Part shown: one piece after another, positions 1 through 6,286 of the stretch
Numbering within the stretch: the stretch's first letter is position 1
How the letters are laid out: the number at the start of each line of letters is the position of its first letter
Source of the DNA: Oscillospiraceae bacterium UBA3851
Lineage (GTDB): Bacteria > Bacillota > Clostridia > Oscillospirales > Oscillospiraceae
Direction of reading: 5' to 3'
Assembly: GCA_002392625.1 (NCBI GenBank)
Contig: DGHJ01000143.1
Location: 1,797 to 10,659 of the forward strand
DNA: 8,863 nucleotides
Translations under genes and position numbers: made by a program
The notes under the pieces: model-generated
The model's input: the letters and a program-made list of their open reading frames with translations, nothing else
Told to the model about the DNA's origin: nothing
The model's database searches: none

Positions 1-1229
1 GCATCGAGCAGAGCCTGTCCACCTTTTCGGCCCACATGTCCAACATCGTGGAGATCCTGGACCAGGCGGACGGCGACAGCCTGCTGCTCTTTGACGAGCT
101 GGGTGCCGGCACCGACCCGGTGGAGGGCGCCGCCCTGGCCATCGCCATCATCCAATACGCCAGAGGCTGCCACGCCCTGACGGCGGCTACCACCCACTAC
201 GCCGAGCTGAAGACCTTCGCCATGACCACCGCAGGGGTGGAAAACGCCTCCTGCGAGTTCGACGTGCAGACCCTGCGGCCCACCTACCGGCTGCTCATCG
301 GTATCCCCGGCAAGTCCAACGCCTTTGCCATCTCCCGGCGGCTGGGTCTGCGGGAGGACATCATTGCCGCCGCCATGGAGCAGATGGACAGCGAATCCGT
401 CCGCTTTGAGGACGTGCTGACCCAGCTGGAGGAGAAGCGCCAGCATCTGGAAAAGGCGGAGACCGAGGCCGACCGCCTGTGGCGCCAGCGGGAGGAGGAC
501 GCCCGCAAGGCTCGCACCTTCCGGGAGCAGATGGAGAAGGCCAAGGAGAACGCCCGCAGCAAGGGCGAGGCGGAGGCCCGGCGCATCGTGCGCCAGGCCC
601 AGGAGAAGGCTGACGAGGTGTTTGCCCGGCTGGAGGAGCTGCAGCGCCAGCAGCAGCGCCAGGCCAACTACCAGCAGATCAATGACGAGCGCGCCGCCCT
701 GCGCCACCAGCTGAAGGAGGCGGAGGAGCAGCTGCGGGAGAAGGAGGAGACTGCGGAGCCGGACTTCGCCCCCAGCCGTCCCATCGAGGCGGGGGACCTG
801 GTGGAGCTGCCTGGCGTCAAGGCGGCGGCCACGGTGCTGAACGTCAACGGCGACGGCACGCTGCTGCTCCAGGCCGGCAAGATGAAGATGACCACCAAGG
901 CAAGCCAGGTGCGTCTGCTGGAGAACCAGCCAAAAAAGCAGCCCGTCAAGCCCACCGGCAGCGCCACCGTCCGGATGCAGAGTCGGGCCGCCTCGGAGCT
1001 GGATATCCGGGGGCTGGAGACGCTGGAGGCCGAGAGTGTGGTGGAGAACTATCTCTCCGCGGCGGTCATGTCCAAGCTGGGGCAGGTGACCATCATCCAC
1101 GGCAAGGGCACCGGCGCATTGCGCAAGGCCGTCCACGAGATGCTCAAGCGCAACAAGGCCGTCAAGAGCTTCCGCCTGGGCCGCTACGGCGAGGGCGAGG
1201 CCGGCGTCACGGTGGTGGAGCTGAAGTGA
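1..1229 (+). CDS. mutS2: MutS2 family ATPase/Smr endonuclease, C-terminal part (5' end outside window)
   Basis: The gene is open from the window edge (reading frame begins at base 3) to the TGA at 1227-1229, giving about 408 residues of a protein that is usually near 780. The Walker A part lies upstream of the window. Visible in order are the end of the MutS ATPase domain with the Walker B stretch LLLFDELGAGTDP (81-119) and the H-loop ATTHY (186-200). A long charged coiled coil follows (about 410-765), then a KOW-like/linker region. The C-terminal Smr domain (about 996-1226) has LDIRG and HGKGTG (1098-1115). MutS2 binds branched DNA and limits recombination in some bacteria; in Bacillus subtilis it is also reported to act on collided ribosomes through the Smr domain. 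The ATG at 36 is internal, because conserved MutS2 sequence continues in frame upstream of it. No clear intrinsic terminator follows the stop. Confidence 0.96.
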   Translation, partial: IEQSLSTFSAHMSNIVEILDQADGDSLLLFDELGAGTDPVEGAALAIAIIQYARGCHALTAATTHYAELKTFAMTTAGVENASCEFDVQTLRPTYRLLIGIPGKSNAFAISRRLGLREDIIAAAMEQMDSESVRFEDVLTQLEEKRQHLEKAETEADRLWRQREEDARKARTFREQMEKAKENARSKGEAEARRIVRQAQEKADEVFARLEELQRQQQRQANYQQINDERAALRHQLKEAEEQLREKEETAEPDFAPSRPIEAGDLVELPGVKAAATVLNVNGDGTLLLQAGKMKMTTKASQVRLLENQPKKQPVKPTGSATVRMQSRAASELDIRGLETLEAESVVENYLSAAVMSKLGQVTIIHGKGTGALRKAVHEMLKRNKAVKSFRLGRYGEGEAGVTVVELK

Positions 1230-1252
1230 ACAGATGGATTCCCTGCGACTGA

Positions 1253-1320
1253 TCACAAAATTTTGTGAAATGTGCCGAAGCTTAACCGCATTTTGTGGAC
1301 ATTTTGCGAAAATTTTGTGG
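1253..1320. promoter_or_regulatory. Phased ATTTTGTG repeats with a 16-bp palindrome upstream of the HPr promoter
   Basis: A perfect palindrome TCACAAAATTTTGTGA occupies 1253-1268. Copies of its right half recur as ATTTTGTGG (1290-1298), ATTTTGCGA (1301-1309) and ATTTTGTGG (1312-1320). The starts are 30, 11 and 11 bp apart, so the T-tracts lie on nearly the same helix face. The last copy ends 9 bp before the -35 box of the HPr promoter. This fits either a multi-site operator for an unidentified regulator or intrinsically curved, UP-element-like DNA. I do not recognise it as a cre, Rex or DnaA site. Confidence 0.5.
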
Positions 1321-1329
1321 GAAACCCCA

Positions 1330-1358
1330 TTGCAATGATCCACACAATTCAGTATAAT
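1330..1358 (+). promoter_or_regulatory. Sigma-A type promoter for the HPr gene
   Basis: TTGCAA (1330-1335) and a perfect TATAAT (1353-1358) are separated by 17 bp. Transcription would start near 1365 and give a leader of about 50 nt before the ATG at 1417. Confidence 0.85.
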
Positions 1359-1416
1359 AAAGAACGCGAAAGTGATTTGACCATCCCCGCAAGCAAAAAA
1401 TAAGGAGAGCTGATCG

Positions 1417-1680
1417 ATGTATACGCAGGAAATCACCGTGAACAATGAGGTCGGCCTGCACGCCAGACCCGCTACGTATTTTATCCAGAAGGCCAACGAG
1501 TTCAAGAGCGGCATCTGGGTGGAGAAGGAAGAACGCCGCGTCAACGCCAAGAGCCTGCTGGGCGTTCTGTCCCTGGGCATCGCGCAGGGCACCACCATCA
1601 CCCTGATTGCCGACGGCAGCGACCAGGAGGAGGCCGTGAAGGCCCTGGCTGAGCTGATCGAGAACAACTTCGGCGAGTAA
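1417..1680 (+). CDS. ptsH: HPr family phosphocarrier protein
   Basis: This 87-residue protein has the usual HPr length. HPr carries phosphate from enzyme I to the sugar-specific EIIA proteins of the PTS in the cytoplasm. In Firmicutes it is also phosphorylated by HPr kinase to act with CcpA in carbon catabolite control. The active-site His15 lies in GLHARPA (residues 13-19) and the regulatory Ser46 in NAKSLLGVLSLG (43-54), so both the catalytic and the regulatory phosphorylation sites are present. The start is fixed by AAGGAG (1402-1407), 9 nt before the ATG. The gene is monocistronic here, with its own promoter and a strong terminator; no enzyme I gene is in the window. A Crh-type paralogue is unlikely because His15 is retained. 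Motif repeats upstream suggest regulation. Confidence 0.95.
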   Translation: MYTQEITVNNEVGLHARPATYFIQKANEFKSGIWVEKEERRVNAKSLLGVLSLGIAQGTTITLIADGSDQEEAVKALAELIENNFGE

Positions 1681-1698
1681 GATAAGCACACATCAGAG

Positions 1699-1732
1699 CA
1701 GCGGAGGAGCATCGCTCCTCCGCTGGTTTTTT
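1699..1732 (+). terminator. Intrinsic terminator of the HPr gene
   Basis: A 12-bp perfect GC-rich stem (1699-1710 with 1714-1725) has a 3-nt loop and is followed by GTTTTTT (1726-1732). It begins 19 nt after the HPr stop codon. Confidence 0.93.
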
Positions 1733-1749
1733 GTTGGGGGAAAAAAGGC

Positions 1750-1771
1750 GGGCGGGCACGGAGGCCCGCCC
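1750..1771. repeat. GC-rich intergenic hairpin
   Basis: GGGCGGGC (1750-1757) pairs perfectly with GCCCGCCC (1764-1771) around a 6-nt loop. A second, imperfect hairpin follows (about 1785-1805, CGCA-ACCCC against GGGG-TGCG). The style resembles short dispersed intergenic repeats common in Oscillospiraceae genomes (from memory). No gene is visible in 1735-1945. Confidence 0.55.
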
Positions 1772-1843
1772 CTGCATATCCTCTCGCAACCCCGTGGGGG
1801 TGCGCTGCGTGTCGTTCACCATACCGGACCGAAACATGACGGG

Positions 1844-1942
1844 CCGGCGGGCTTCGCCGATTTCCCCGGAATGACAGAACAGAAGCATTTCAGCCCCCTG
1901 TCATTGCGAAGCCAGTTCGTAAACTGACTATGGCAATCCGTA
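1844..1942 (-). repeat. Left copy of a ~99-nt dispersed repeat, inverted relative to 3883-3981
   Basis: The reverse complement of this segment aligns along its whole length with 3883-3981, at roughly three-quarters identity by hand alignment. Shared blocks, in reverse-complement order, are TACGGATT, AATGACAG, AATGCTTC, CTGTCATT, CGGGGAAATC, GCGAAGC and CCGCCGG. The inner part is itself palindromic: AATGACAG (1870-1877) faces CTGTCATT (1898-1905). It has no coding potential and ends 8 bp before the -35 box of the LRR-Ig gene. It could be a REP- or MITE-like element. Confidence 0.8.
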
Positions 1943-1950
1943 CCCCGCCC

Positions 1951-1979
1951 TTGACTGCCGCGCCGAAATGTGGTACTTT
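1951..1979 (+). promoter_or_regulatory. Probable promoter of the LRR-Ig gene
   Basis: TTGACT (1951-1956) is followed after 17 bp by TACTTT (1974-1979), with an extended -10 TGG directly upstream (1971-1973). Transcription would start near 1986. TATGAT at 1993-1998 is a weaker alternative -10 without a matching -35. Confidence 0.6.
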
Positions 1980-1995
1980 CATCCTGTTAAAGTAT

Positions 1996-2012
1996 GATCG
2001 CGCCTTGCGATC
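1996..2012 (+). other. Hairpin in the 5' leader of the LRR-Ig mRNA
   Basis: GATCGC (1996-2001) pairs with GCGATC (2007-2012) around a 5-nt loop, just upstream of the ribosome-binding site AAAAGGAGG (2017-2025). It could stabilise the 5' end of the message. It is too short to be called a riboswitch. Confidence 0.4.
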
Positions 2013-2032
2013 CTCTAAAAGGAGGCCCCTGC

Positions 2033-3877
2033 ATGAAACGCGTTATATCGATTTTTCTGGCACTGTTCCTGTGCCTGACCATCGCGCCTGCTCTGCCCAC
2101 GGCAGAGGCGGCGACGGGCGACGTGACCATCAACGAGACCAACTTCCCGGACGCCAACTTCCGCAGCTATGTGTCCGCCAATTGCGACGCCAACGGCGAC
2201 GGCGTGCTCAGCTCGTCGGAGATCGCCGAGGTGTCGGGGATCAACGTCGCCAACAAGGACATAGGATCCCTGACGGGTGTGGAGTACTTCACGGCGCTGA
2301 TCTCCTTGGACTGCACAAACAACCAGCTGACGTCGCTGAACGTCAGCGGCTGTACGGCGCTAATGAGCTTGTCGTGCGACAACAACCGGCTGACGTCGCT
2401 GGATCTCAGCAAGAACACGGCGCTGGTCTCTTTTTACTGCTACAACAACCAGCTGACGTCGCTGGACCTCAGCAAAAACATGGCGCTGCAGGGCCTGTCG
2501 TGCCGCGACAATCGGTTGACGGCGCTGAACCTCAGCAAGAACACGGCACTGGCCTCTTTGTACTGTGACAACAACCAGCTGACGGTTCTGGATCTCAGCA
2601 AAAACACAGAGCTTGGGGTTTTGAGTTGCTACGGCAACAACATCTCCGCCCTGGATATCTCCCCCTGCTCCAAGCTGGTGAACACCTACATCACTGGTAC
2701 GCAGTATGACTTGGGAACGTATTATCAGTATATTACAAATAGCAGGGCCTTGCGCGTGGACAAGACCACCGAGGTCTTCACCGAGTCCACCGCCCCCACC
2801 ATCACCACCCAGCCCCACGACATCACCGCCAAGATCGGCGACACGGCCCTCTTCAAGGTGGCGGCCACGGGCAATGACCTGACCTACCAGTGGCAGTATT
2901 ACACCGGCAGCAAGTGGACCAACTCCGGCCTCACCGGCAACAAGACCGCCTCCCTGAAGGTGCCCGTCACCGCCGCCCGGAACGGCCAGCAGTACCGCTG
3001 CGTGGTCAGCAACGGCGCCACCGGCGCCAGCGTCACCAGCGCCGCCGTGAAGCTGTACGCCAAGATCAACATCACCGCCCAGCCCAAGGACGTGGCCGCC
3101 AAGGTGGGCGACACCGCCAAGTTCACCGTCACCGCCACCGGCGCGGGCCTGACCTATCAGTGGCAGTACTACACCGGCAGCAAGTGGACCAATTCCGGCA
3201 TGACCGGCAACAAGACCGCCACGCTGTCCGTGCCTGTCACCGTGGCCCGCAACGGCCAGCAGTACCGCTGCGTCATCACCGACGCCAACGGCAAGACCGC
3301 CACCTCCAACGCCGCCACGCTGACGGCCAAGCCCGCCATCACCACCCAGCCCGCCGACAAGTCCGCCAAGGTGGGCGAGACGGTGAAATTCACCGTGGCC
3401 GCCGCCGGCGTGAACATCACCTATCGCTGGCAGTACCGCACCAGCAGCACCGGCACGTGGAAGAACTCCACCCTCACAGGCCACGCCACCGCCACGCTGA
3501 CGGTGGCGGCCACCGCCGCCCGCAACGGCTATCAGTACCGCTGCGTGGTGGAGGACGCCAACGGCAACAAGGCCATCTCCAACGCCGCCACGCTGACCAT
3601 CAAGCCCGCCATCACCGCCCAGCCCAAGAGCGCCACTGCCGCGGCCGGCGCCAGCGTGAAGTTCACCGTCAAGGCCACCGGCGCGGGGCTGACCTACCGC
3701 TGGCAGTACAAGGCCCCGGATGGCACGTGGAAGAACTCCGGCGCAACGGGGTGCAGCACCGCCACGCTGACGGTGAAGCCTACCGCCGGCATGAACGGCT
3801 ATCAGTACCGCTGCGTCATCGTGGACGCCAACGGCGCCAAGCTGATCTCCACCGCCGCCACACTGACGGTGAAGTAA
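2033..3877 (+). CDS. Secreted leucine-rich-repeat protein with four Ig-like domains
   Basis: The start at 2033 is chosen over the upstream in-frame ATG (1994) because AAAAGGAGG (2017-2025) sits 7 nt before it and a clean signal peptide begins there (MKR, hydrophobic core, AEA cleavage near residue 26). The protein has 614 residues. Residues 52-63 form a canonical EF-hand-type loop (DANGDGVLSSSE). Residues 89-214 are six exact 21-residue LRRs of the pattern LxxLxCxNNQLTSLDLSKNTA. Four Ig-like domains of about 90 residues begin near 254, 344, 433 and 524, each with a YQWQ/YRWQ tryptophan and a YRCVV/YRCVI cysteine. The B-strand cysteine is missing, so the usual Ig disulfide cannot form. No LPXTG, membrane anchor or wall-binding module is seen, so it is probably released or held non-covalently. 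Binding of host, dietary or bacterial ligands is inference. Repeats flank it on both sides. Confidence 0.9.
   Translation: MKRVISIFLALFLCLTIAPALPTAEAATGDVTINETNFPDANFRSYVSANCDANGDGVLSSSEIAEVSGINVANKDIGSLTGVEYFTALISLDCTNNQLTSLNVSGCTALMSLSCDNNRLTSLDLSKNTALVSFYCYNNQLTSLDLSKNMALQGLSCRDNRLTALNLSKNTALASLYCDNNQLTVLDLSKNTELGVLSCYGNNISALDISPCSKLVNTYITGTQYDLGTYYQYITNSRALRVDKTTEVFTESTAPTITTQPHDITAKIGDTALFKVAATGNDLTYQWQYYTGSKWTNSGLTGNKTASLKVPVTAARNGQQYRCVVSNGATGASVTSAAVKLYAKINITAQPKDVAAKVGDTAKFTVTATGAGLTYQWQYYTGSKWTNSGMTGNKTATLSVPVTVARNGQQYRCVITDANGKTATSNAATLTAKPAITTQPADKSAKVGETVKFTVAAAGVNITYRWQYRTSSTGTWKNSTLTGHATATLTVAATAARNGYQYRCVVEDANGNKAISNAATLTIKPAITAQPKSATAAAGASVKFTVKATGAGLTYRWQYKAPDGTWKNSGATGCSTATLTVKPTAGMNGYQYRCVIVDANGAKLISTAATLTVK
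2297..2674 (+). repeat. Six tandem 63-bp LRR-coding repeats
   Basis: Six in-frame units of exactly 63 bp start at 2297, 2360, 2423, 2486, 2549 and 2612; each encodes one 21-residue LRR. Units share long DNA blocks such as CAGCTGACGTCGCTGGA. This suggests growth by tandem duplication, with possible copy-number variation between strains. Confidence 0.9.
2792..3874 (+). repeat. Four tandem ~270-bp Ig-domain repeats
   Basis: Units begin near 2792, 3062, 3329 and 3602. The first two are closest: 2881-2950 and 3151-3220 (offset 270) match at 65 of 70 bases, with changes mostly at third positions. Units 3 and 4 are more diverged but share the GGCACGTGGAAGAACTCC block. The pattern indicates stepwise tandem duplication. 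Confidence 0.9.
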
Positions 3878-3882
3878 GAGAA

Positions 3883-3981
3883 TACGGATTCCCATGACCA
3901 GTCTGCAGACTGGTCTCGGAATGACAGAATGGTAATGCTTCAGCGCCTGTCATTGCGGGGAAATCAGCGAAGCGCCGCCGG
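3883..3981 (+). repeat. Right copy of the ~99-nt dispersed repeat
   Basis: It starts 5 nt after the LRR-Ig stop codon with TACGGATT and ends with CCGCCGG, mirroring the left copy at 1844-1942. It contains a perfect 20-bp palindrome (3896-3915) and the paired blocks AATGACAG / CTGTCATT. The left copy has diverged in the palindrome, but still with pairing bases on many rungs. There is no T-run after the palindrome, so it is not a classical intrinsic terminator, though it could protect the 3' end of the LRR-Ig message. Confidence 0.8.
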
Positions 3982-4056
3982 TGGCGGATGAAGCGAGCTG
4001 ATTTCGAGGAAGTGTCCCGGTTTTCACGACCAACGGGAGCGAAAACCGGCTGACAC
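3961..4056. repeat. Two adjacent stem-loop elements
   Basis: AAATCAGC (3961-3968) pairs with GCTGATTT (3997-4004), enclosing CGCC/GGCG. Next to it, GTGTC plus CCGGTTTTC (4012-4025) pairs with GAAAACCGG (4041-4049) and GACAC (4052-4056). No ORF with coding character is seen here. Confidence 0.6.
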
Positions 4057-4075
4057 GACGGTGAGCAAAGAAGGT

Positions 4076-4162
4076 GGCGCGAAGCGCCGGATGAGGTGCA
4101 GGCCGAAGGTCGTGCCGGATGATCGCATTGGACTTTATCCGCTGCGGCGGGGCCACCTCATC
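4076..4162. repeat. Nested inverted repeats
   Basis: GGCGC-GAA-GCGCC forms a small hairpin (4076-4088). GATGAGGTG (4090-4098) is a perfect inverted repeat of CACCTCATC (4154-4162), 55 nt apart. The right part (CACCTCATCACCCGC) resembles a dispersed intergenic repeat of Oscillospiraceae, from memory. Confidence 0.5.
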
Positions 4163-4177
4163 ACCCGCTTCGCGGGA

Positions 4178-4304
4178 GCTTCCCCTCAAGGGGAAGCCTT
4201 TGGATGCGCCTCCGGGCGGACGACCCAGCTGACGCATAGGTTCGCACAGACAAATCATAGATTTGGGCGCTCACTTAAGCTTCCCCGCAAGGAGAAGCCT
4301 TTGG
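4178..4304 (+). repeat. Two direct copies of a GCTTCCCC hairpin with CCTTTGG tail
   Basis: The first copy (4178-4203) has an 8-bp perfect stem, GCTTCCCC with GGGGAAGC, around a TCAA loop, then CTTTGG. The second (4279-4304) has the same stem with one mismatch, a GCAA loop and the same tail. The copies lie 101 bp apart. They look like dispersed intergenic repeats rather than terminators, as no T-run of useful length follows. Confidence 0.65.
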
Positions 4305-4315
4305 TGGGGCGAACC
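4239..4315. repeat. 77-nt closed multi-hairpin unit
   Basis: GGTTCGC (4239-4245) is complementary to GCGAACC (4309-4315). It encloses two hairpins, CAAATC-ATA-GATTTG (4251-4265) and the GCTTCCCC stem (4279-4298). Folded as RNA this would be a three-way junction. No promoter for it was recognised, so a repeat element is as likely as an RNA. Confidence 0.45.
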
Positions 4316-4333
4316 ATCAAACATGAAATATGC

Positions 4334-4369
4334 AACAAACCGCCCCGCTGGGATCATCCGGCGGGGCGG
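4334..4369 (-). terminator. Intrinsic terminator of uvrC
   Basis: Read on the minus strand, CCGCCCCGC (4369-4361) pairs with GCGGGGCGG (4348-4340), with extra GG/CC pairs inside the loop, followed by TTTGTT (4339-4334). It lies 26 nt past the uvrC stop codon. The plus strand has no T-run after the stem, so termination is directional. Confidence 0.85.
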
Positions 4370-4395
4370 CGCTGTATCTTTCCGTGCGGGGCAGA

Positions 4396-6222
4396 TCACG
4401 ATTCCTTGTGAAACCGGTCGTAGACGGCTTGGGCCACGTTTCGGGGCACCGCGGCGGCCAGCTCCTCAACCTCCGCCTGGGACACGGCCCGGACGGTGCC
4501 GAAGGCCTTCAGCAGCGCCTTGCGGCGCTTCTCCCCCAGGCCGGGGATGTCGTCCAGCTTGCTGCGGTAGGCGCTCTTGCCGTGCTTCTCCCGGTGGTAG
4601 GTGATGGCGAAGCGGTGGACCTCCTCCTGGACCCGACCCACCAGGGCAAAGAGGGGCGGGCTGTGCTGGATGCCCAGCTCCTGACCCGCCACCGTGACCA
4701 GGGCGCGGGTGCGGTGGCGGTCGTCCTTCACCATGCCCAGAATGGGGACGTCCAGCCCCAGGGCCGACGTGGCTTCCAGCGCCGAGCGGGCGTGCATCTC
4801 GCCGCCGTCGATGAGCAGGAGATCGGGCAGGGGGGCAAACTTGGGGTCGCCGTCCAGATAGTGGCGAAAGCGGCGGGTCAAAACCTCCCGCATGGCGGCG
4901 TAATCGTCGGGGGCGCGGAGCGTCTTGATCTGGAAGCGGCGGTAGTCCCGCTTCAGGGGCTTGCCGTCCTGAAAGACCACCATGGAGGCCACCATATCGT
5001 CACTGCGGAGGTTGGAGATGTCGTAGGACTCGATACGGCGGGGGGCAGAGGCAAGACCGGCCAGCGCGCCCAGCTGCTCCAGCGTCTTGGAGGTGCGCTC
5101 ACTGTCGGAGGTGACGCGCTCCACCTCCTCTTTGGCGTTCCGGGCGGCCATCTCCACCAGATCCACCCGCTCGCCCCGCTGGGGCGCGCGCAGCGTCACC
5201 CGATGGCCGACCTGGCCGGTGAGCAATGCGGCAAAGGTGTCGGCATCCTCCCACAGCGCCGGGAGCAGGATCTCACGGGGCAGGACGGAGCGGCCCAGAT
5301 AGTACTGGCTCAGAACGGCGGACAGCACCTCCGACGGGGCTTCGTCCGCTGCGGCGGGGAAGACCTTGACCTCCCGGCCCAGCAGATCGCCGTTTTCAAT
5401 GTGGAGCACGGCGCAGCCGCACCGCACCTGGCCCACGTAGAGGCCCCACACGTCAGTGTCCGCGCAGACGCCGGCAATGACCTGCTGCTGTTTGGTTAAT
5501 ACGCCGAGGGCCTTGACACGGTCCCGCAGACTGGCCGCCTCCTCAAAGCGGAGGTTCTCGGCGGCGTCGGTCATCCGGGCGGTCAGCTCGTCGGTGAGGG
5601 CGCGCAGCTTGCCGCTGAACAGGCGGCAGGCCTGCTCCATCCGCTCCCGGTACACGTCCTCGCCAGGCCCGTCCGGCAGGCAGAAGCCGTCGCACTTGCC
5701 AATGTGGTAGTTGAGGCAGGGGCGCTCCTTGCCGATGTCACGGGGGAATTTCCGGCCGCAGGTGGGCAGATTCAAAGCGCTGCACACCGCGTCGATGGCC
5801 AGGCGCGTCTCGCTGCGGCCGCCGAAGGGACCGAAATACCGGGCGCCGTCGTCGGCGGGCTTGCTGACCATGGTGAAGCGGGGATAGAGCGTGTCCTTGG
5901 GCAGTCGGACGAAGGGATAGCCCTTGTCGTCCTTGAGCAGGATGTTATAGTGGGGCTGGTGGCGCTTGATGAGGGAATTTTCCAAAATCAGCGCCTCGAA
6001 CTCCGAGCGGACGAAAATGGTGTCAAAGTGGTCTACCTGGGCCACCATGGCCCGCGTCTTTTCGTTGTGGCCGGCGCTGTCCTGGAAATACTGGCTGACC
6101 CGGTTTTTCAGCTTCTTCGCCTTGCCTACGTAGATGACCTGGCCCGTCTTGTCCATCATGAGATAGACCCCCGGCGCCAGGGGCAGGTCGTTGGCCTTCT
6201 GCCGCAGCTCGTCCTTGGTCAT
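4396..6222 (-). CDS. uvrC: Excinuclease ABC subunit C
   Basis: UvrC makes both incisions around a DNA lesion in UvrABC nucleotide excision repair. The 608 residues match the family length. In order they show the GIY-YIG nuclease (about 13-95; GVY 18-20, YVG 31-33, R41, E81), which makes the 3' cut. A cysteine set follows at C155, C169, C177 and C181, matching the Fe-S ligands described in E. coli UvrC. Then come the UVR motif that contacts UvrB (about 203-238) and the RNase H-like nuclease for the 5' cut (YDISN with D401; DLLLIDGG with D467/D472; H543). The C-terminal helix-hairpin-helix DNA-binding region starts near 557. The start is supported by AGGAGGG (6235-6229) 6 nt upstream. The gene has its own promoter and terminator and is divergent from nudC. 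No damage-box operator was recognised. Confidence 0.98.
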   Translation of the reverse strand: MTKDELRQKANDLPLAPGVYLMMDKTGQVIYVGKAKKLKNRVSQYFQDSAGHNEKTRAMVAQVDHFDTIFVRSEFEALILENSLIKRHQPHYNILLKDDKGYPFVRLPKDTLYPRFTMVSKPADDGARYFGPFGGRSETRLAIDAVCSALNLPTCGRKFPRDIGKERPCLNYHIGKCDGFCLPDGPGEDVYRERMEQACRLFSGKLRALTDELTARMTDAAENLRFEEAASLRDRVKALGVLTKQQQVIAGVCADTDVWGLYVGQVRCGCAVLHIENGDLLGREVKVFPAAADEAPSEVLSAVLSQYYLGRSVLPREILLPALWEDADTFAALLTGQVGHRVTLRAPQRGERVDLVEMAARNAKEEVERVTSDSERTSKTLEQLGALAGLASAPRRIESYDISNLRSDDMVASMVVFQDGKPLKRDYRRFQIKTLRAPDDYAAMREVLTRRFRHYLDGDPKFAPLPDLLLIDGGEMHARSALEATSALGLDVPILGMVKDDRHRTRALVTVAGQELGIQHSPPLFALVGRVQEEVHRFAITYHREKHGKSAYRSKLDDIPGLGEKRRKALLKAFGTVRAVSQAEVEELAAAVPRNVAQAVYDRFHKES

Positions 6223-6255
6223 GGGACACCCTCCTCTCCGGTCGATCTCCCGTCC

Positions 6256-6284
6256 AGTATAGCATGGGACTTTTTCTTTGACAA
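6256..6284 (-). promoter_or_regulatory. Promoter of uvrC
   Basis: On the minus strand TTGTCA (6284-6279) is followed after 17 bp by TATACT (6261-6256), with TGC directly upstream of the -10. The transcript would start near 6249, leaving a leader of about 27 nt before the ATG. Confidence 0.85.
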
Positions 6285-6286
6285 GG

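Noticed and set aside
1290..1350. DnaA-box-like TTGTGGACA / GATCCACACA strings near HPr
   Set aside because: They do not match TTATCCACA well, and no dnaA, dnaN or AT-rich unwinding region is present, so an origin is not supported.
1996..2012. Riboswitch or attenuator ahead of the LRR-Ig gene
   Set aside because: The leader is only about 47 nt with one 6-bp hairpin, too small for a known riboswitch, and there is no terminator-like alternative fold.
1930..2568. A 212-codon plus-strand frame overlapping the LRR-Ig gene
   Set aside because: It is frame-shifted relative to the LRR gene, lacks a ribosome-binding site and has low-complexity Gln/Arg/Gly content.
2360..3895. A 511-codon open frame on the minus strand opposite the LRR-Ig gene
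   Set aside because: It is Gly/Ala/Val/His-rich low-complexity translation of GCC-rich repeats, has no ribosome-binding site and no recognisable domain. It is a shadow of the Ig repeats.
4061..4604. Short plus-strand frames in the repeat region
   Set aside because: They are made of hairpin repeats and run into the uvrC antisense strand. There is no plausible start signal or domain.
4330..5499. A 389-codon plus-strand frame opposite uvrC
   Set aside because: It runs through the uvrC terminator and antisense to a complete uvrC with all catalytic motifs. Its product is low-complexity and no start signal is seen.
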